This document shows, one piece after another, positions 47,701 to 59,734 of a stretch of 64,000 bases of DNA (positions within the stretch are counted from its first letter, which is position 1; each line of letters starts with the position of its first letter). This DNA comes from Phytoseiulus persimilis (Eukaryota; Arthropoda; Arachnida; Mesostigmata; Phytoseiidae): assembly GCA_037576195.1 (NCBI GenBank), contig CM075104.1, positions 9,120,775 through 9,184,774 of the forward strand, read 5' to 3'. A program made the translations under genes and the position numbers. Under the pieces are notes generated by a model that was not told the origin of the DNA, searched no databases, and was given only the letters and a program-made list of their open reading frames with translations.

Positions 47701-49105
47701 GAGGCATGCCTCCAAGCATGTGATCGAGTATTCTTCCGGAACTGCTCTCCACGCGTCCGAGTTCGCTCTCTTCGAGAACAGAACACACGACAGAAGCTCA
47801 AACAGCCTCACAAATCATTTCTCACTCACAGAATGGGGGGTTTAACCGAGAACACTCCCGGTGACCACCGGTACGACGCTACGATGCATCTGACGGGTAA
47901 TGCTTTAGCTCTGACCACTACCAACGTATACGCGGTGCTTCCATAGCGAATTGGCCTTACCTGTTCATGTGCGTGGGCTCCTTCGCCGGGCTCTGGCCCA
48001 CGTCCGCCGAAGACATGCTGCTCGCCGTCAGACAGTGTTGCCGCTGCTATTGCCGCTCAAGTACTTGTCGGTCGGCAGTACAGCAACGTCAGGCAGTACG
48101 GTCGGCAGCTGGCAGTCAGTCAGTCGGACCCACGGTCAGGCGGATTGGCTTTTTAGATCGGCGCCGAAAACTACTCCCACATTAACGAGTCTCACCACCG
48201 CACTATTCGGCGAATCAGGACGAATATCAGTACGTTTATCGTTCAGAGTGGCCGTGTGTTATTATGAAAAGTAGCACAAATCTCCCAGTCAGTCACTCGG
48301 CAGACAGTTGGCTACTCCCGCCTAGTGCTCCTGATGGTCGGTCGGTCGTCGCTGCAGCCGCTGCCGTCGCTCTATGGGGTGTTGGCCTTCTCTCCGTCTG
48401 TTGGTTGGTTAGTGAGCAGCTCGCTGCTTCTTTCTCATCCGTCTGCTGTGTATGTGTGCGGGAGCGGCGTGCGAGCGAGCGCGAGTGCTATGTTGACATC
48501 GCTTGCTCACTCGTCGCCTGCTGCTGCTCCCGTTCGGTCGTCTGTCCGCCTGATTGCATATATTCGAATCCGAGGAACGCTGGACCGAGAAGACGATGTA
48601 TGCCATGAGTCGGGGACAACGTTCCCCATCGCCTACGTCCCAGGATGACAGGAACACGGACAGTGACCCAATACCATCGTCCTGCCCGGGATGAAGTGAA
48701 TGATGATAATGATCTATACTGCGCGTCGGGATTCGGACTGGGAATGAATGGGTCTCCTCCATGATTACTCGTGCGGCAACAGTATGCTCACTCGAAAAAA
48801 CTTCGAGCTCGATGTGAGCCACAACAATGAACTCCCGAGATATCCTGATGTGGACCGGATTTCGAGCCGCTAGGCGGCAGAAAGGCTCCTTGCGGCTCTT
48901 TGATCCTGCCGTCAGTCAAGTCGGAATCGAACTCGAATTTCTCTTCAACATACCCTCGAGAACTATCCGACCGAAATTCGCGAGTAGGTTCGAAAGGCAA
49001 GCCATCGCGATATGCATGATACTGAGGTTTGCCAGAATGGGCATTACCACGACAATGATCGCCGTGATCGCTGATGGAAGTATATTTCTTCTGATTTCTT
49101 CCCAT
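41719..49105 (-). CDS. DLGAP/GKAP (SAPAP)-domain scaffold protein, 12 exons, 771 residues
   Basis: Postsynaptic or junctional scaffold that binds the guanylate-kinase domain of Dlg/PSD-95 proteins; the related HURP/Mars branch acts in mitosis. Exons: 49105-48792 (ATG; MGRNQKKYTSISDHGDHC), 45152-44990, 44639-44564, 44406-44283, 44157-43894, 43780-43345, 43234-43024, 42849-42775, 42736-42510, 42405-42229, 42091-41900 and 41775-41719. Every junction is phase-consistent and the total is an exact 772 codons. The C-terminal GKAP domain is clear: GREFLVKLDDAEERIRK, HSEEIHGRLRAAIGKGNLLI, AQKCKQFRGLCEKNL, DLEGFWDMITIQIDQ and FDEIEALRANNWRELE. The N-terminal half (LYGEKTKEEFKKRSKSAG, a charged coiled coil near 43660-43780, a Thr-rich run) is not recognised. 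The first intron (3.6 kb) is inferred from matching phase. Intron 42406-42509 has a GC donor. Confidence 0.85.
42869..42960 (-). other. Possible alternative terminal exon of the DLGAP-domain gene
   Basis: From the exon ending at 43024 (phase 1), an acceptor ACATTCAAG at 42961 would give a 29-residue in-frame tail, NDEKQPFDATGPEHFHG... ending FRIDLV and TAA. Such a form would lack the whole GKAP domain. The constitutive acceptor at 42850 gives the long form. The open frame and phase fit, but chance cannot be excluded. Confidence 0.3.
45153..48791 (-). other. First intron of the DLGAP-domain gene (3.6 kb)
   Basis: It lies between a GTGAGCAT donor and an acceptor TTTTTAG at 45153. Several long open frames occur (plus 47284-47946; minus 46459-46827, with VPPRKYGWVEASSALKIL), but none joins the neighbouring exons. 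The stretch 48.0-48.6 kb is rich in CAG/GTCG/CTG repeats and GC, like an internal promoter or a first-exon region. Confidence 0.35.
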
Positions 49106-52100
49106 GAAATCGATTAATCATACACACACATGTGAGAAGCAAGCATCTCCCTTGGCACAAACTCTATCGGTTGGTGTCTTTGGTTGCACTGATGCTGATG
49201 AGAGAGGTCGGCGACACCGCTGACTCAGTCGAATCTCATAAAATAGCTCGGCAACCTTTCGCAAGGGTTGAGCTGACAATTGATCTCTTCATCGCCCTGA
49301 TTTCGAATTTTCCTCCGCTCTTCCTGACTCATCCAGCGGTTGAGGATATTCACGAAAGCCCTCATCCAGGGCCGTAGCTAGGCGAAGTGCCGCCCGTGGC
49401 GGAACTCGGAGATTCCGACGATGCAGCCAGGTACGGAATGTTGAGAGTATATTATCTCATTTTCACAGCCTTTCCAGACTTCATAATGTACTTTAGAGTC
49501 GAGTATGCCGCACCCCCGCTAGCTACGCTGGTGCCCGTCTTCAATTCAGGCTCTGAAGAGGCTCGGATCGAGAAAATTCCACCGAAGATGAGCGTCTCCG
49601 GGAAAAAGGGTTCAACTGATGTTCCTGTTCTCATCACCGGTGAATCGGCTTAAGAAGGGGGGGGGGGGGCATTCCAACTACCTCGCGGAGCTAAATCGTG
49701 GTCTTCTTCGATTCTGTTAATTTCGAAAGATTCTCTCGCTGGCCGGTATTGGTTGAGCTGTGTCCCTCGGGACTGTAGAGACCGTCAGCTCAAGGGAATG
49801 TTCACATGGCTCCTGTATTTACACGCAAATCTTCAAGTGACGCGCGCATCGTCCACACAGCTCGACTATATCATCGGTTCTTCGCACGCGAAAGATGAAA
49901 ACTCTGGTAAGTACGGTCAACGCTGCTCTAGAGCTCCTCGCTCCGACGCCTCGTTGGTGATTGCGATCGGTGGATCTTCGGCGAGCTCAAGTGAAGAGGA
50001 AGGAGCAACTCCGCCTGAGATCAGAGCTGTAGGCTGAGCTCATGTCGAGCGGGATGGAACAGTCCTCTATTGTTCGCGATTCATTAGAGAACTTGATTCA
50101 ATGGATTCATTCGACTCAAATTTCGGAGTCAGATCTGCCTCGCGTCGCCATTTGGGCGTGTCAACTTATCACGAACTCTGGGTTTAAAATGTGCCCTCTG
50201 GGATACAGCATAAACCGAAGTATCCTATATTCAGTCAATATGCAATGGACTCAAATGATCGCAGAACTACCCACTGCTGCCGGCGGGCAATCCTTGGACT
50301 CATATTCGGAAACGAGGGAGAGAGGAACCACATGCATTCGAGACACGAAAACCTGTGGATAATTCGGATGCGAAGATGGATTTAATCATTGAAATCAACC
50401 TTCGTCACTTCTCTCTCAGCGAACTCGTATCTGGGTGTGGCCTCATATTCCAAAAACTCGTCCTCCTTTCCAGGCTCGACGGACAAGATCATCGCGAGAC
50501 CAACCCCTGGTTGAACGGAAGTTAGATTCGAAGAACTTGAGCGTCAACAAGCTCTTTCCGGAGCTGCTTACAATAACCTCATAACTCGGGAAGATCAGCA
50601 GCAATGTCAGAATGTTGGGGACTGAAATTTCGAGTCGCCACTGTGGGAGGAGCTCTAGAAGATCTAATGGCCCTACCCAGTGGCGGCGCCAGCAGGAGGC
50701 TATTTCGGCTGGAGCCTCATACTTTTCAGGACCTCATGGAATTTCGTTTCGGAACCTTTCCCGAAAGTTTCAGAAGTTCTCGAGAATTACTTTCAGTCCC
50801 TCAGCCATCTTCCATGCCCCTTATAGCCTTCACCCGGAATTCGGTCAACCGTTTTCCGAGCTTGGATTTCTCATCCTGTTCATGAATACAGCTAACGCCT
50901 ATCTGGAAGCTAGCCGATTTTCGCGACTCATGCGACACAAAGCGTCAAAAATTGCGGTGGGGACGACGACAACAACTACAGCGATGCTCAGCCTCATGAA
51001 GGAAAGGGCTGACGATGCATTGGCCCCACCCAAATCGTCTGATCGATCTCAATAATTGCCCCTTCGGTGATAGCGAAGCCTGGGGGAGTTCCTTCTTAAT
51101 GAGGAATTCCTTCGATTTCGAACTCGTGCTCGAAAGTTCGTGGAGAAAATGAGATTGGATCAGGATACTTTGTTCCCTGACTGCGATATCGGTTTCAGTC
51201 TCGGTCTGCATTTCAAGCCCGGTACGAAATTTTCCCGTTATGAGGATTGGTATAGTTGGAAGTGGAAATCTCTCCCGAGACCGCGATCGGTTCTCCGAAA
51301 CTGGATTTTTGGAGTCAAATGTTCATGGAAATGACGAACCCTAGTCGCTGAGTCGTCCCCGAAAATGAATCCCGGGTATTTCCAGAGATTCATTTCAAAA
51401 TCAGTTCACTTTTCGGGGCAAATACTTGCTTTTCAAAAAATGAGTCTTCTTCTGGGATCGGAATCCATTTTTCAGGAGAGGCAGTTCTCTCCGGGATCCA
51501 AATCAAGTTTCTGAGACTGTAGTTTCTCGTGAATTTGCGACCGCTTTTCCCTGTGCCGTTCCTCTCTGCCTCTGGTGAGACATTTCCTGGATGATCCTGT
51601 TTTCATCATGCATCGGTGCACATCAAACCCGACGATTTGAGAATGATCCTGGGAGTGATTTCTGTCCGGGACAACTCGTGACCAACTACTCAGGATCGGC
51701 AGGACCGAGAGAGACTATCTGATGTGTAAGAGCGTGTTTGCTCGGGTTCGTGTCGCTTAATTCTCATGTTCGCCTCTTGAAGTTACCAGAGTCTCCGGAA
51801 CTCAGGGGAGAGCTCACTGAGAGCTCCAGTATCGTACTCCAGAATGCTTTCTAGGAATTACGGTAGTTGTCGACTTTGAGGCCGTCCGGTCGGTCATTCC
51901 AATGAGATCGTTTCTATGCATTCGATCGCTCTCAACTCCGCCTCCAAGAGGCGCGGAAAATGATAAAACAGTCGAAACGTGCGGAATTCAGTCAGCTTTC
52001 ATATCCGGCTGAGCTCGTGTTGATCCGAACGTTGACGCTGACACGATCTGGCGGCTCCTCAACAGACTCGGGTTTCATGTATCATACTAAGCCTGCGATG

Positions 52101-54637
52101 CTGAGCTCCGCCTGTACCTGATCCAAGCCAAAATTTTCCTATTATTATTTGGCAGGGCATCGCAACGAGCACTCCCTGGAGTCCTCGATTGCCTGCTAAC
52201 GTCTAAATCACCCGATCAATGCAACCTACTTCGCATCAAATGTCGATGCCTGGGTGCCGCATCAAGTGTCCGGATGAGCTTGAAAGCGTTGTAATCAACG
52301 TCGCCGCAACTCTTCTGGCCAAGCAAGAGACAGCACCAATACTGCATTGAATGGTCACAGCGCCCGATCCCTCATTTTTTCGGAACAGCTCAATTTTTGA
52401 CAAGCAGGCTGTTCGTCGAATCAACACGAGTCCGACTCGGATCTGGATGCCGAATAAATTTGGCACATTCTGGCTATTTCATTATTTTTCTGCCCTGACT
52501 GGGAGCGAAGATGAGCGCGCCGAACTTTTGCAAGCACCCAATATTTGGAAGCTCGGAAGAGCTGCAAAGACAGATTCAGCTCTATCTGTTGGTCTGTTGC
52601 TATCTAAGCTATTGGTTTCACACTTGTAGACTCGATGCATAGAGAATAGAGACCGATCCAATGGAGGTACCGAGTGAGGTTGATCTGTTGCGATCCGTAC
52701 TTCTGAGTGTGTGGTTTCTCAGTGACATCCTCAGGAGCCAGAAATCCAGCACCCGGTCCGAGAAACACATCGCGGGGAGATATGAAACCGCTTCGAATCG
52801 ACATTCGACACTTGCGTCACGTGAACCGAATCGCCTGACCTGTGGGGAGAAACTCAATGCGACGAAAACAGGTAGGCGCTAGGTTTTCCTGATTACGGAG
52901 TCGATACAGAACTTCTTGTACAACCTTTCCAACCAGGGCGTATCCAAGAATCGCGAATGGAGGGGACGAGGGGGAGGGGTGGAGTGGATCTCCATCCGAG
53001 CGCATCGCACCCGGGCTTTTTTCTGGCATTTTTCCAATAGTTCGATGGGGTACACACTGAAGGCGAGCGAAGCGAAAGGAAACTACGAATCCAAATCTCA
53101 GACCTATCATAAGCAGCTCAATGAGAAAGACGCGCCCTTATAAGATATTGTACTTCAGTCGGTTCATTTAAGATTCAGGTGAACTCGAGTGGTCGATGAA
53201 TCTCCTGGTTCAGCTTCCGAACGCAAAAAAACAACCGAACTTTCGCTCTCTGTAGGTGTCCGGAATTTCCCAAGACCACTTTCTGTCACGGTTCTTGCGT
53301 CGGAACGCCTCGGGTACCATTCCTCAGATACTGTATGATCGATGGAGCTCGGATCAGCACCGAGACAGAATCGTTTCACGAGAGCGCGGTCGTCAAGCCC
53401 CGGAGAATGGGCCTTGGAACGCAGCTTAGCATTGAGCGCTCAACGCATTCGCCGCCGAGGGTGATATTACAGAATTCTGCATGGTGAGGCTCTCACTGCA
53501 AACCGGTCGCCAAAGATGTGATCGGTTGCAGACAATTCATGGAGGAGGGCGATCCTTCCCTCCACTAGATGGGCCTCTGCTTTCCAAAAGGAGATGGTGT
53601 TCCGAAAACTTTTCCCGCTCGACGAAACGAAGATTTATTCAAACAACACATTTTATCTGCCGAGAGACCGCTCGGTAACGATAAATACGAAACTTCCAGT
53701 GACGCGCACAGTCGAAAGCTGTTACTTCCACGTTTCCTCCCGTTAAGCAGCGACCTCCAACGACATTCAGCGAATGTTCGGTCAAACATCTTGAAAGCGG
53801 TAACCCAGATCAGGTTCCTCGACGACATCGACAGGATCCGTAATGATTTCAATCGTGGGCACGTTCCCCGATTCGATTTCAGCCACCGCTCGCACAAAGC
53901 CCGGCGAACAGTACGTGTAGATATTCGAATGGTCTCTTGTGTCCTGGGAAAGACAGACATTTCTTGGAAACCCTCCGTTGCTGAGGAGCACTGTGTTTTC
54001 TTGAATATACAGGCTCCCCAGTCACCAGAGACCTGTATTCATTTTGAACATAGCGCATTCGAGGCTAGATGTCATTTGAGTGCAGATATAAATCGAACGC
54101 GAGTATGATTGGAGCCCACTCCGGTGACAAGTAAGTCCACTTATACTCGAGGAAGGTGAAACAGCAGAGTCAGAGTTGCGCTCCGATCTACTTGAAGCCC
54201 AAATTAGTCATTCGCCCAATATAGATTTCCGTTTCAATCATGGCCTCGTTCGCATTGACGCTAAAATTCTGTCTGCGCTCAGAAAACTCTCGCACCAAGA
54301 TTACATAAGTGCTCGCTACATGTTCTACAACGGAGACCACGATTCCGGAGACGTCATCGATCTAGTGAGAGGAAACTCGACCCATGGTTTCGTGGACCAC
54401 TCAACAAACCATGATTTGTTGGGGAAAAAGTCTCATTCTCCGTTGTTCCGCCTGAGGGGAGCCGACCGGCGAGAAACCTGTGGCTGTTCTCGTCATACAT
54501 CGATTGATATTCGGTAAGTCCTGCAGGATGGTGAGTTTTGTGAGAACAAGAGTCGTTGCAGCTCTATCTGAGCCCAGCGGCACACACGGAAATCGCCGTC
54601 GCCGTGGAATCGCACATGAACCAAAGGTCTCACTAAC
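49106..54637. other. Interval without a defended gene; may hold the 3' end of the second kinase
   Basis: A run of 13 G lies at 49657-49669. I could not build a spliced gene in 49.1-53.5 kb. At 53783-54020 the minus strand has an acidic protein-like frame (GFVRAVAEIESGNVPTIEII, ending EEPDLGYRFQDV and TGA). It could be the kinase C-terminal tail exon, but its phase could not be matched to the exon at 54638. Confidence 0.3.
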
Positions 54638-56101
54638 TTTCAAGAAGTTCGCGGAACCCAGCATGTGCCAATCGAGCCCAGCGAAAAAAGAGTGCAATCG
54701 GAAATCGGAATACGACCTTGAGCAGAGCCGATCTAGGAGAAAAAATACACTTGTGTAATTGATTGTATGAATGCTGTAGAATATGCGAAAATTTCCACCA
54801 GACACCATTTTCCAGAGTACACAGTCCGGTTGGCAGGTATGGTTAAATATGCCCGGTCGGATGCTTGATGCTCAGTCAGGAAAATCGAGTCTCAGGGCAC
54901 AGACCGAACAACGGAAGACTCCGAACTCCGGAGGATGGTATAGACGTAGCCAAAATGCGAAACTGCAGCGCTAAACACGATTGCTTACCCTGTGGTCTGA
55001 CATTCAAGAGGTCAGCGACGAACTGCACCAATGGTTGGCTGAAACTCCTATTGTTTGGCCAGACATACCGCCCTGATTTGATCAGGGCTTTGAGCTCTTC
55101 CACTGATCTGAAGTAGGCAAACGGCAGTTGTCCAGTGGCCAGCTGGAATGTGGTAACCCCGACCGCCCACCTGCAAGATTTTATATTTCTGTTCAAGGAA
55201 ACGGTTCGCATCCGGCAGCCCGCGCCATCAATGGAATAATCTTCCAGCTGCATAGAACTCGCCTACCAATCCATGGCTCGCCCGTAGTAATTATTCACGT
55301 GCGGGCTCAATGGACAACATTCGGGAGGAAAGTAAGGCATCGTGCCCGCCACCTCCATGTCGATGAATTCAAACGCAGTTCTCCAGTTGAAGGTGATTTG
55401 TGGCTTCGCGACGTATTTGCCTATGCACGCCTTCGCTGTATCGAAGTCGATCAGCTTGATACGACATCCGTTCATAATGATCAGATTGGCTGGCTGGAAG
55501 AATCACGTTGCAAGCAAAGATCCTCAGATGAGATCAGCGGAAACGATTCTCCTCATTTCACCTTGATATCTCGATGTATGAAACCCTTCCTGTGCATGTG
55601 CGCCACCGCCTCGCCCAGCTGAGCCATGATGATGCGCGTGATTTTTTCAGGGAAAAAAACGGCATTCGTAAGGACTTTGTTCAGATCACAGCCCTTTATG
55701 TACTCCATCGAAGTGACGAAAGCTTGTTTCGTTGCGAAGCAAGCGTAATACTTCACAACGAAGGGATGGTTCACCATGCACGCCACCAGTTTGTCCATGC
55801 AGGCGAATTTCGGTTCGAAGAGGAGCTCGCACGGCACGAATTTCAGCGTGCAAGGTACACTACCAAGATAAGCCTTGTACACTGCCCCAAAACCTCCTGC
55901 CCCCAAGAGCTTATCGATTCTGAAGTACTTCATTTTGGCAGGAGTGTACGGAACTGTGTGGTATCTGTTCGAGGCAGCTTCTTTTTGGAACAGCTCGGCC
56001 ACTTTCAGCCAATTCGTCGGTATCACGTTGGCGTATGCTTCCAGCAGGGAGGCGATCTTTTCGATAGCCAACACAACTTTCCGCGTCTGATACGCTAAGA
56101 T
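54638..56101 (-). CDS. Divergent AGC-like serine/threonine kinase with DFD motif (both ends unresolved)
   Basis: Exons in transcript order: 56101-55562, 55493-55267, 55170-54989 and 54732-54638, all phase-consistent (348 codons). A helical N-terminal part (LAIEKIASLLEAYANVIP, AELFQKEAASNRYHTVPYTP) precedes the kinase domain: glycine loop GAGGFGAVYKA, lysine in CTLKFV, HRDIKPANLIIMNG, LIDFDTAKA (DFD where DFG is expected), GTMPYFPPECC (PPE for APE), DWWAVGVTTFQLATG, and DRLCSRSYSDFRLHSFFAGL then DW, which matches the RLG...HxFFxxIDW end of AGC domains. HRD and the metal-binding D are present; the missing glycine of DFG may impair activation-loop movement. A start codon and the C-terminal tail were not found. 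A possible 5' exon (TEAEKKVRLPVHLLN, near 56170-56215) and a candidate 3' exon near 53.8-54.0 kb exist. Confidence 0.78.
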
Positions 56102-56490
56102 CTGTGGAAATCATGATATCGTAGCCATTCATTGCTTGGTGACGACTTCTCTCTTAATTCATGATCTGCACGTTCAATAAGTGGACTGGAAGGCGCACTT
56201 TCTTTTCGGCCTCGGTGAGGTGGGAGGTGAGAGGGCGAGCAATCCATTCTGAGAGTCATCAGTACGAAGAGTCAACCAGGAGATGGACTCAGGGTGCCAC
56301 ATCAGGATCGAAGACAGGAGCAGAGGAATATGCCGCAAAGGAATCGAATTCTCGCAGTACCTTATAATCCTTGTGTGACTATTCAAACTCAACTTCCCTA
56401 GAGGGCCTCCGAATTCTGATTCTTATTCTGCAGACTGGGAATCACCAGCAATCTCCGACCGCCCAATCCCTAGTGTTTGACCGCGGACAA

Positions 56491-56689
56491 CCCTGAAGTC
56501 CCGCAGATGACAATTTTTTTTCTCGATTCTTCGCTAAAAAACCGCATCAGATGAGATCGCTATCTGCCGAGATTGGAACTTGATCAGCTCGTTATCGGAC
56601 AAGCTAATTATCTGAGAAGTTCGTCATCTGATGCGGTTTTAGAGAATGAATCGGAAAAAAAGAGTTCTGTTATCTGCGGAATTTTAGGC
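56491..56689. mobile_element. MITE, copy 2 (~200 bp)
   Basis: The left end is CCCTGAAGTCCCGCAGATGA. The right end, on the other strand, is GCCTAAAATTCCGCAGATAA. Both match the ends of the copy at 869-1059. The interior repeats words such as GCTCGTTATCGGACAAGC, AATTATCTGAGAAGTTCG and CGTCATCTGATGCGG. A TA follows the right end. Confidence 0.6.
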
Positions 56690-57341
56690 TATTTCGATGA
56701 TAATTCATATCAGGTAGAAGGCGTGCGAAATGAAATGGACCACAAGCGTGCTCAGAATAAACGCGCATGGGACAAGCTTACCCCGGCGGATCGAGGATCG
56801 TCTCGCTTGGAGTATTCCATCAGGTACCAAAGATTCTCGATCCCCTCTCTTACAGTAACATACGTCAACTCGAGACTCTCGATACCTCGGCTCAAATCTT
56901 TCGCCAGCAGCTGAATTTGGAGCCCATGGTGATGCTCTCGAGGGAATCGGTTCAAATCCATATTCCCGTTCTCCTTCACGTAAGTGTGCAGTAGCTTTTG
57001 TGTGTGATGGGCGATCCTGCAGTAGGAGAATGAATCTGAATTCGAAGTGAGTTGTAGGGATATCTCGAACGAGCCTGTCCCCGATTTCGCAGATTCGCTG
57101 ATGATTATTTCCCGGTTATATGATTACGGATGTTTTAGGCTATCGTTCCACGATTCATGTGGTTAGTTTTGCGGCGATGTGAACCGTGTGGAGCAAGATG
57201 GTGAATCCGAAACGACCGATTCGATGATATACTTAGATGGAACTTGCGCGGAAATTGCGTGCATCATAATACAGAATGAAGAAATCCTTCCATCCCTTAC
57301 CCCGGTAGCTCCAACGAGACCGCTCGCATTGGAGGACCCGA

Positions 57342-58058
57342 GTGCCGCCTCACCCTTTCTGGCTTCGCAGTGCTGCGCGTGATAGACACATTCTCACCGG
57401 TCAGATCTACCGCTGTAGAAACTCGAGGGTTACTGTTTTCAAACCTCGTGGTGGAGTATTGTGGATGGGAATGACGAGAGGAAATTTCTCAGCGGCTCAC
57501 CAGGTGATGGATCTGTTGGCTGCCTCAGAGCAATCTCTGAAAAGGATGCAATCCATGAAATTCTCAGCTGAAAAATTCACGAAGAAGTGCAAGCGAAGAT
57601 TCAATCAGCACAGAATCCACACGAAGAGCGGAACCCGGAAAATCAGATGGTCCGATAAAGATCCGGATCACAGAGCCGGCAATAAAATGAGCAGCTTCAA
57701 TGAAAGAGTTTTTCTCACTGCTTGTTGCAGAACTTCTCGTGTGTTCTGCAATACGAAATCAAGGTTGATCATTTCTGTTCTATCAACGTTTGGTTTCGCA
57801 ATCGAATCTGGAGCAGTGCTCAATCTTTACCCGCGCTACTCACTCGAAGCTATGAGCTCCTTCCGGGGCTCGGTCGACATTGTTCGGGTGCTGCAACGGT
57901 CGTTTAGAGGCAAAAATGAATTTCAACACGGTTTTATTAAAAAAGCGTCCCACGGCGCCCGAATTCCAAGGGGAATAGAGCTTCGTTTCTATTCATCGAG
58001 GAGGATGGATTGGATGATGACATCCATTCAACATGATTCGTTGTTCCCGCAGCTCTGA
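57342..58058 (+). CDS. Unrecognised 238-codon open frame
   Basis: An ATG-to-stop frame of 238 codons with mixed, rather basic composition (for example MRSMKFSAEKFTKKCKRR-like text near residue 95, and ISVLSTFGFAIESGAVL as a weak hydrophobic run). No family motif is visible, and no splice evidence either way. Such a length is uncommon by chance at this base composition but not decisive. It could be a lineage-specific single-exon gene or a spurious frame. Confidence 0.2.
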   Translation: MPPHPFWLRSAARDRHILTGQIYRCRNSRVTVFKPRGGVLWMGMTRGNFSAAHQVMDLLAASEQSLKRMQSMKFSAEKFTKKCKRRFNQHRIHTKSGTRKIRWSDKDPDHRAGNKMSSFNERVFLTACCRTSRVFCNTKSRLIISVLSTFGFAIESGAVLNLYPRYSLEAMSSFRGSVDIVRVLQRSFRGKNEFQHGFIKKASHGARIPRGIELRFYSSRRMDWMMTSIQHDSLFPQL

Positions 58059-59734
58059 AAGATCATAATCGGGAGAGCCATCGATCCAGTGCTCGTCTTC
58101 TATCGTGGCATCGGGCTGCTCTTATGCTAGGTAGTCCGATGCCGGCCATGAACAGGGTATCCGATGATTGATCGCATTCGAACCGGGAGTTCTTTCTACA
58201 TCGAATGCAGCGTGTCCCGGGGTTCTCAGGGTCGGAGTTGCCGAGTTGTTCGAGATTTAGATACTTGTCGTACTGACGGATACGAGGACAACTTTCAATA
58301 CAGACGCAATAGTCACGGAAAAATTCATTCAGTGGAATGTTGAACGCTCGTGGTTCAACGTCGGGCATACTCCTTCATCCTCTCGTGGACGTAGGATCGC
58401 TGGAGGACATTTGGGCTCCGACAAAAAGGGCTCGGGCGGTGCAGGCCTTCCTCCGTTCGAGCATTGCGCCTGGAATTGGAGACACTACTCAATAAAACGA
58501 GGGCAGCGTTCCGAAAAATTGCCGAACGCGAACGTCTGGGGTCTTTCTCGTGGTCGGTGAGAGTTCTCGACGCTTGAGCATCGACCTCAGGCGATGCGGA
58601 GTCGAGTTTTACTTTCGACGGGGGAGCAGCAACTCGATTGAGTTATTGAGTTGATGAATGGGCGTGAAATGAACGAATGCTCGAGGAAGGCTACGAGCGG
58701 GAACACGGACCAGATGAACGGCTACAATAGCACGAGTTAGTGTGCTGAGCATCAAGACCCTCTCTTCGAAGCGGTCCTCTCAGAAATTCTTCCTCTCAAG
58801 CGGTCTCGTGTGTCGCCGGCACGTTCGCTCGCTAGCCCACTCTAACTGACGGTTAGGATATCGAAGGCGGCGAGCCTGTTTTGCGCGGATCTCAGTCCGT
58901 CCCTCCGGAAAAGGAAAGGCGGGTAAGCTCACAATAAATAGGGAATTTTTAATCCTCGGCTATAAGCTGAACAATCCGTCCGCGAGCTGTCTGAACGGAC
59001 TCCACGAGACCCTAGCGATTCCGACCCACCAGAGGAGACGAGGTTTTTTCCCGACCTCGGCTCTACTGATCCTCGAATCACTTTCGGAGTCCAATGACAC
59101 TTACGAGCGAGGGAGTGTCGGGGAACTCGGCCGTACCATCATGGCTTCCGATGGGAAACGAAGTGCTCAGCGAAAAGTTGATGACGAGTATGACCCGGTT
59201 ACCGATGTGGGTTCCGAGAGTACGAATACGGGCTTGTTACGGTGAGTTCGTTAATAGAAGTATTCGGGAACTCGTGAGTTCCCCGGATTCCCATTCGCAA
59301 CGAGCCAGAAACAACGTCTGTAGTTCCATCTGTGCATGCATCGGCTCTGAATTGTCGGTTGCGCTGTCGCCGAATATATACGAAGTGCGAAAGAGGGGCG
59401 GGGGATGGAAGAGTCATCCGACAATTGTCATCGGAAAAACCTTGGCTCGGAGTTGAGGCGATTGCTATCAAATGGCTTCACGTTTCTGTCCTAGTCTAAT
59501 GCGTTGCCCAGCCTCGATTCCGATCGCTGAATCTCGCCTCATTGAGGTTTGATCACATTGCCAACATTGTCACTTGTCGCTGGAAACTGCGGTCAACGAG
59601 ATAAATGCCGGGTGTCGACGCTCGAGAATTATCCTCCTCTCACTTAGATTTTCCGGCTCCATCACAGGTACGTCCAGTATACCACCCAGGCGAAGTCAGA
59701 CACAAAGGCGTCGTCCATCTCCGAGGTCGGGATC
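58059..59734. other. Upstream region of the aquaglyceroporin; no other gene seen
   Basis: A short TATA-like AATAAATAGG lies near 58933. An acceptor-like CATCACAG lies about 65 bases before the aquaglyceroporin ATG, so a non-coding first exon may lie near 58.9-59.1 kb. Nothing else is supported. Confidence 0.3.

Noticed and set aside
47284-47946. 220-codon plus-strand frame
   Set aside because: It lies in the large first intron of the DLGAP-like gene. Basic, low-information composition; no start context or motif.
48030-48150. GTCAGTCAGTCGG / CGGCAG repeats as a CRISPR-like or tandem array
   Set aside because: Short, irregular and without unique spacers; a simple-sequence tract in a eukaryotic intron.
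53565-53960. 131-codon minus-strand frame as kinase C-terminus
   Set aside because: It can be joined in phase to 54638 through GTTAGTG, but it is very basic with no AGC-tail features. A different, acidic frame over the same bases looks more protein-like, so neither is called.
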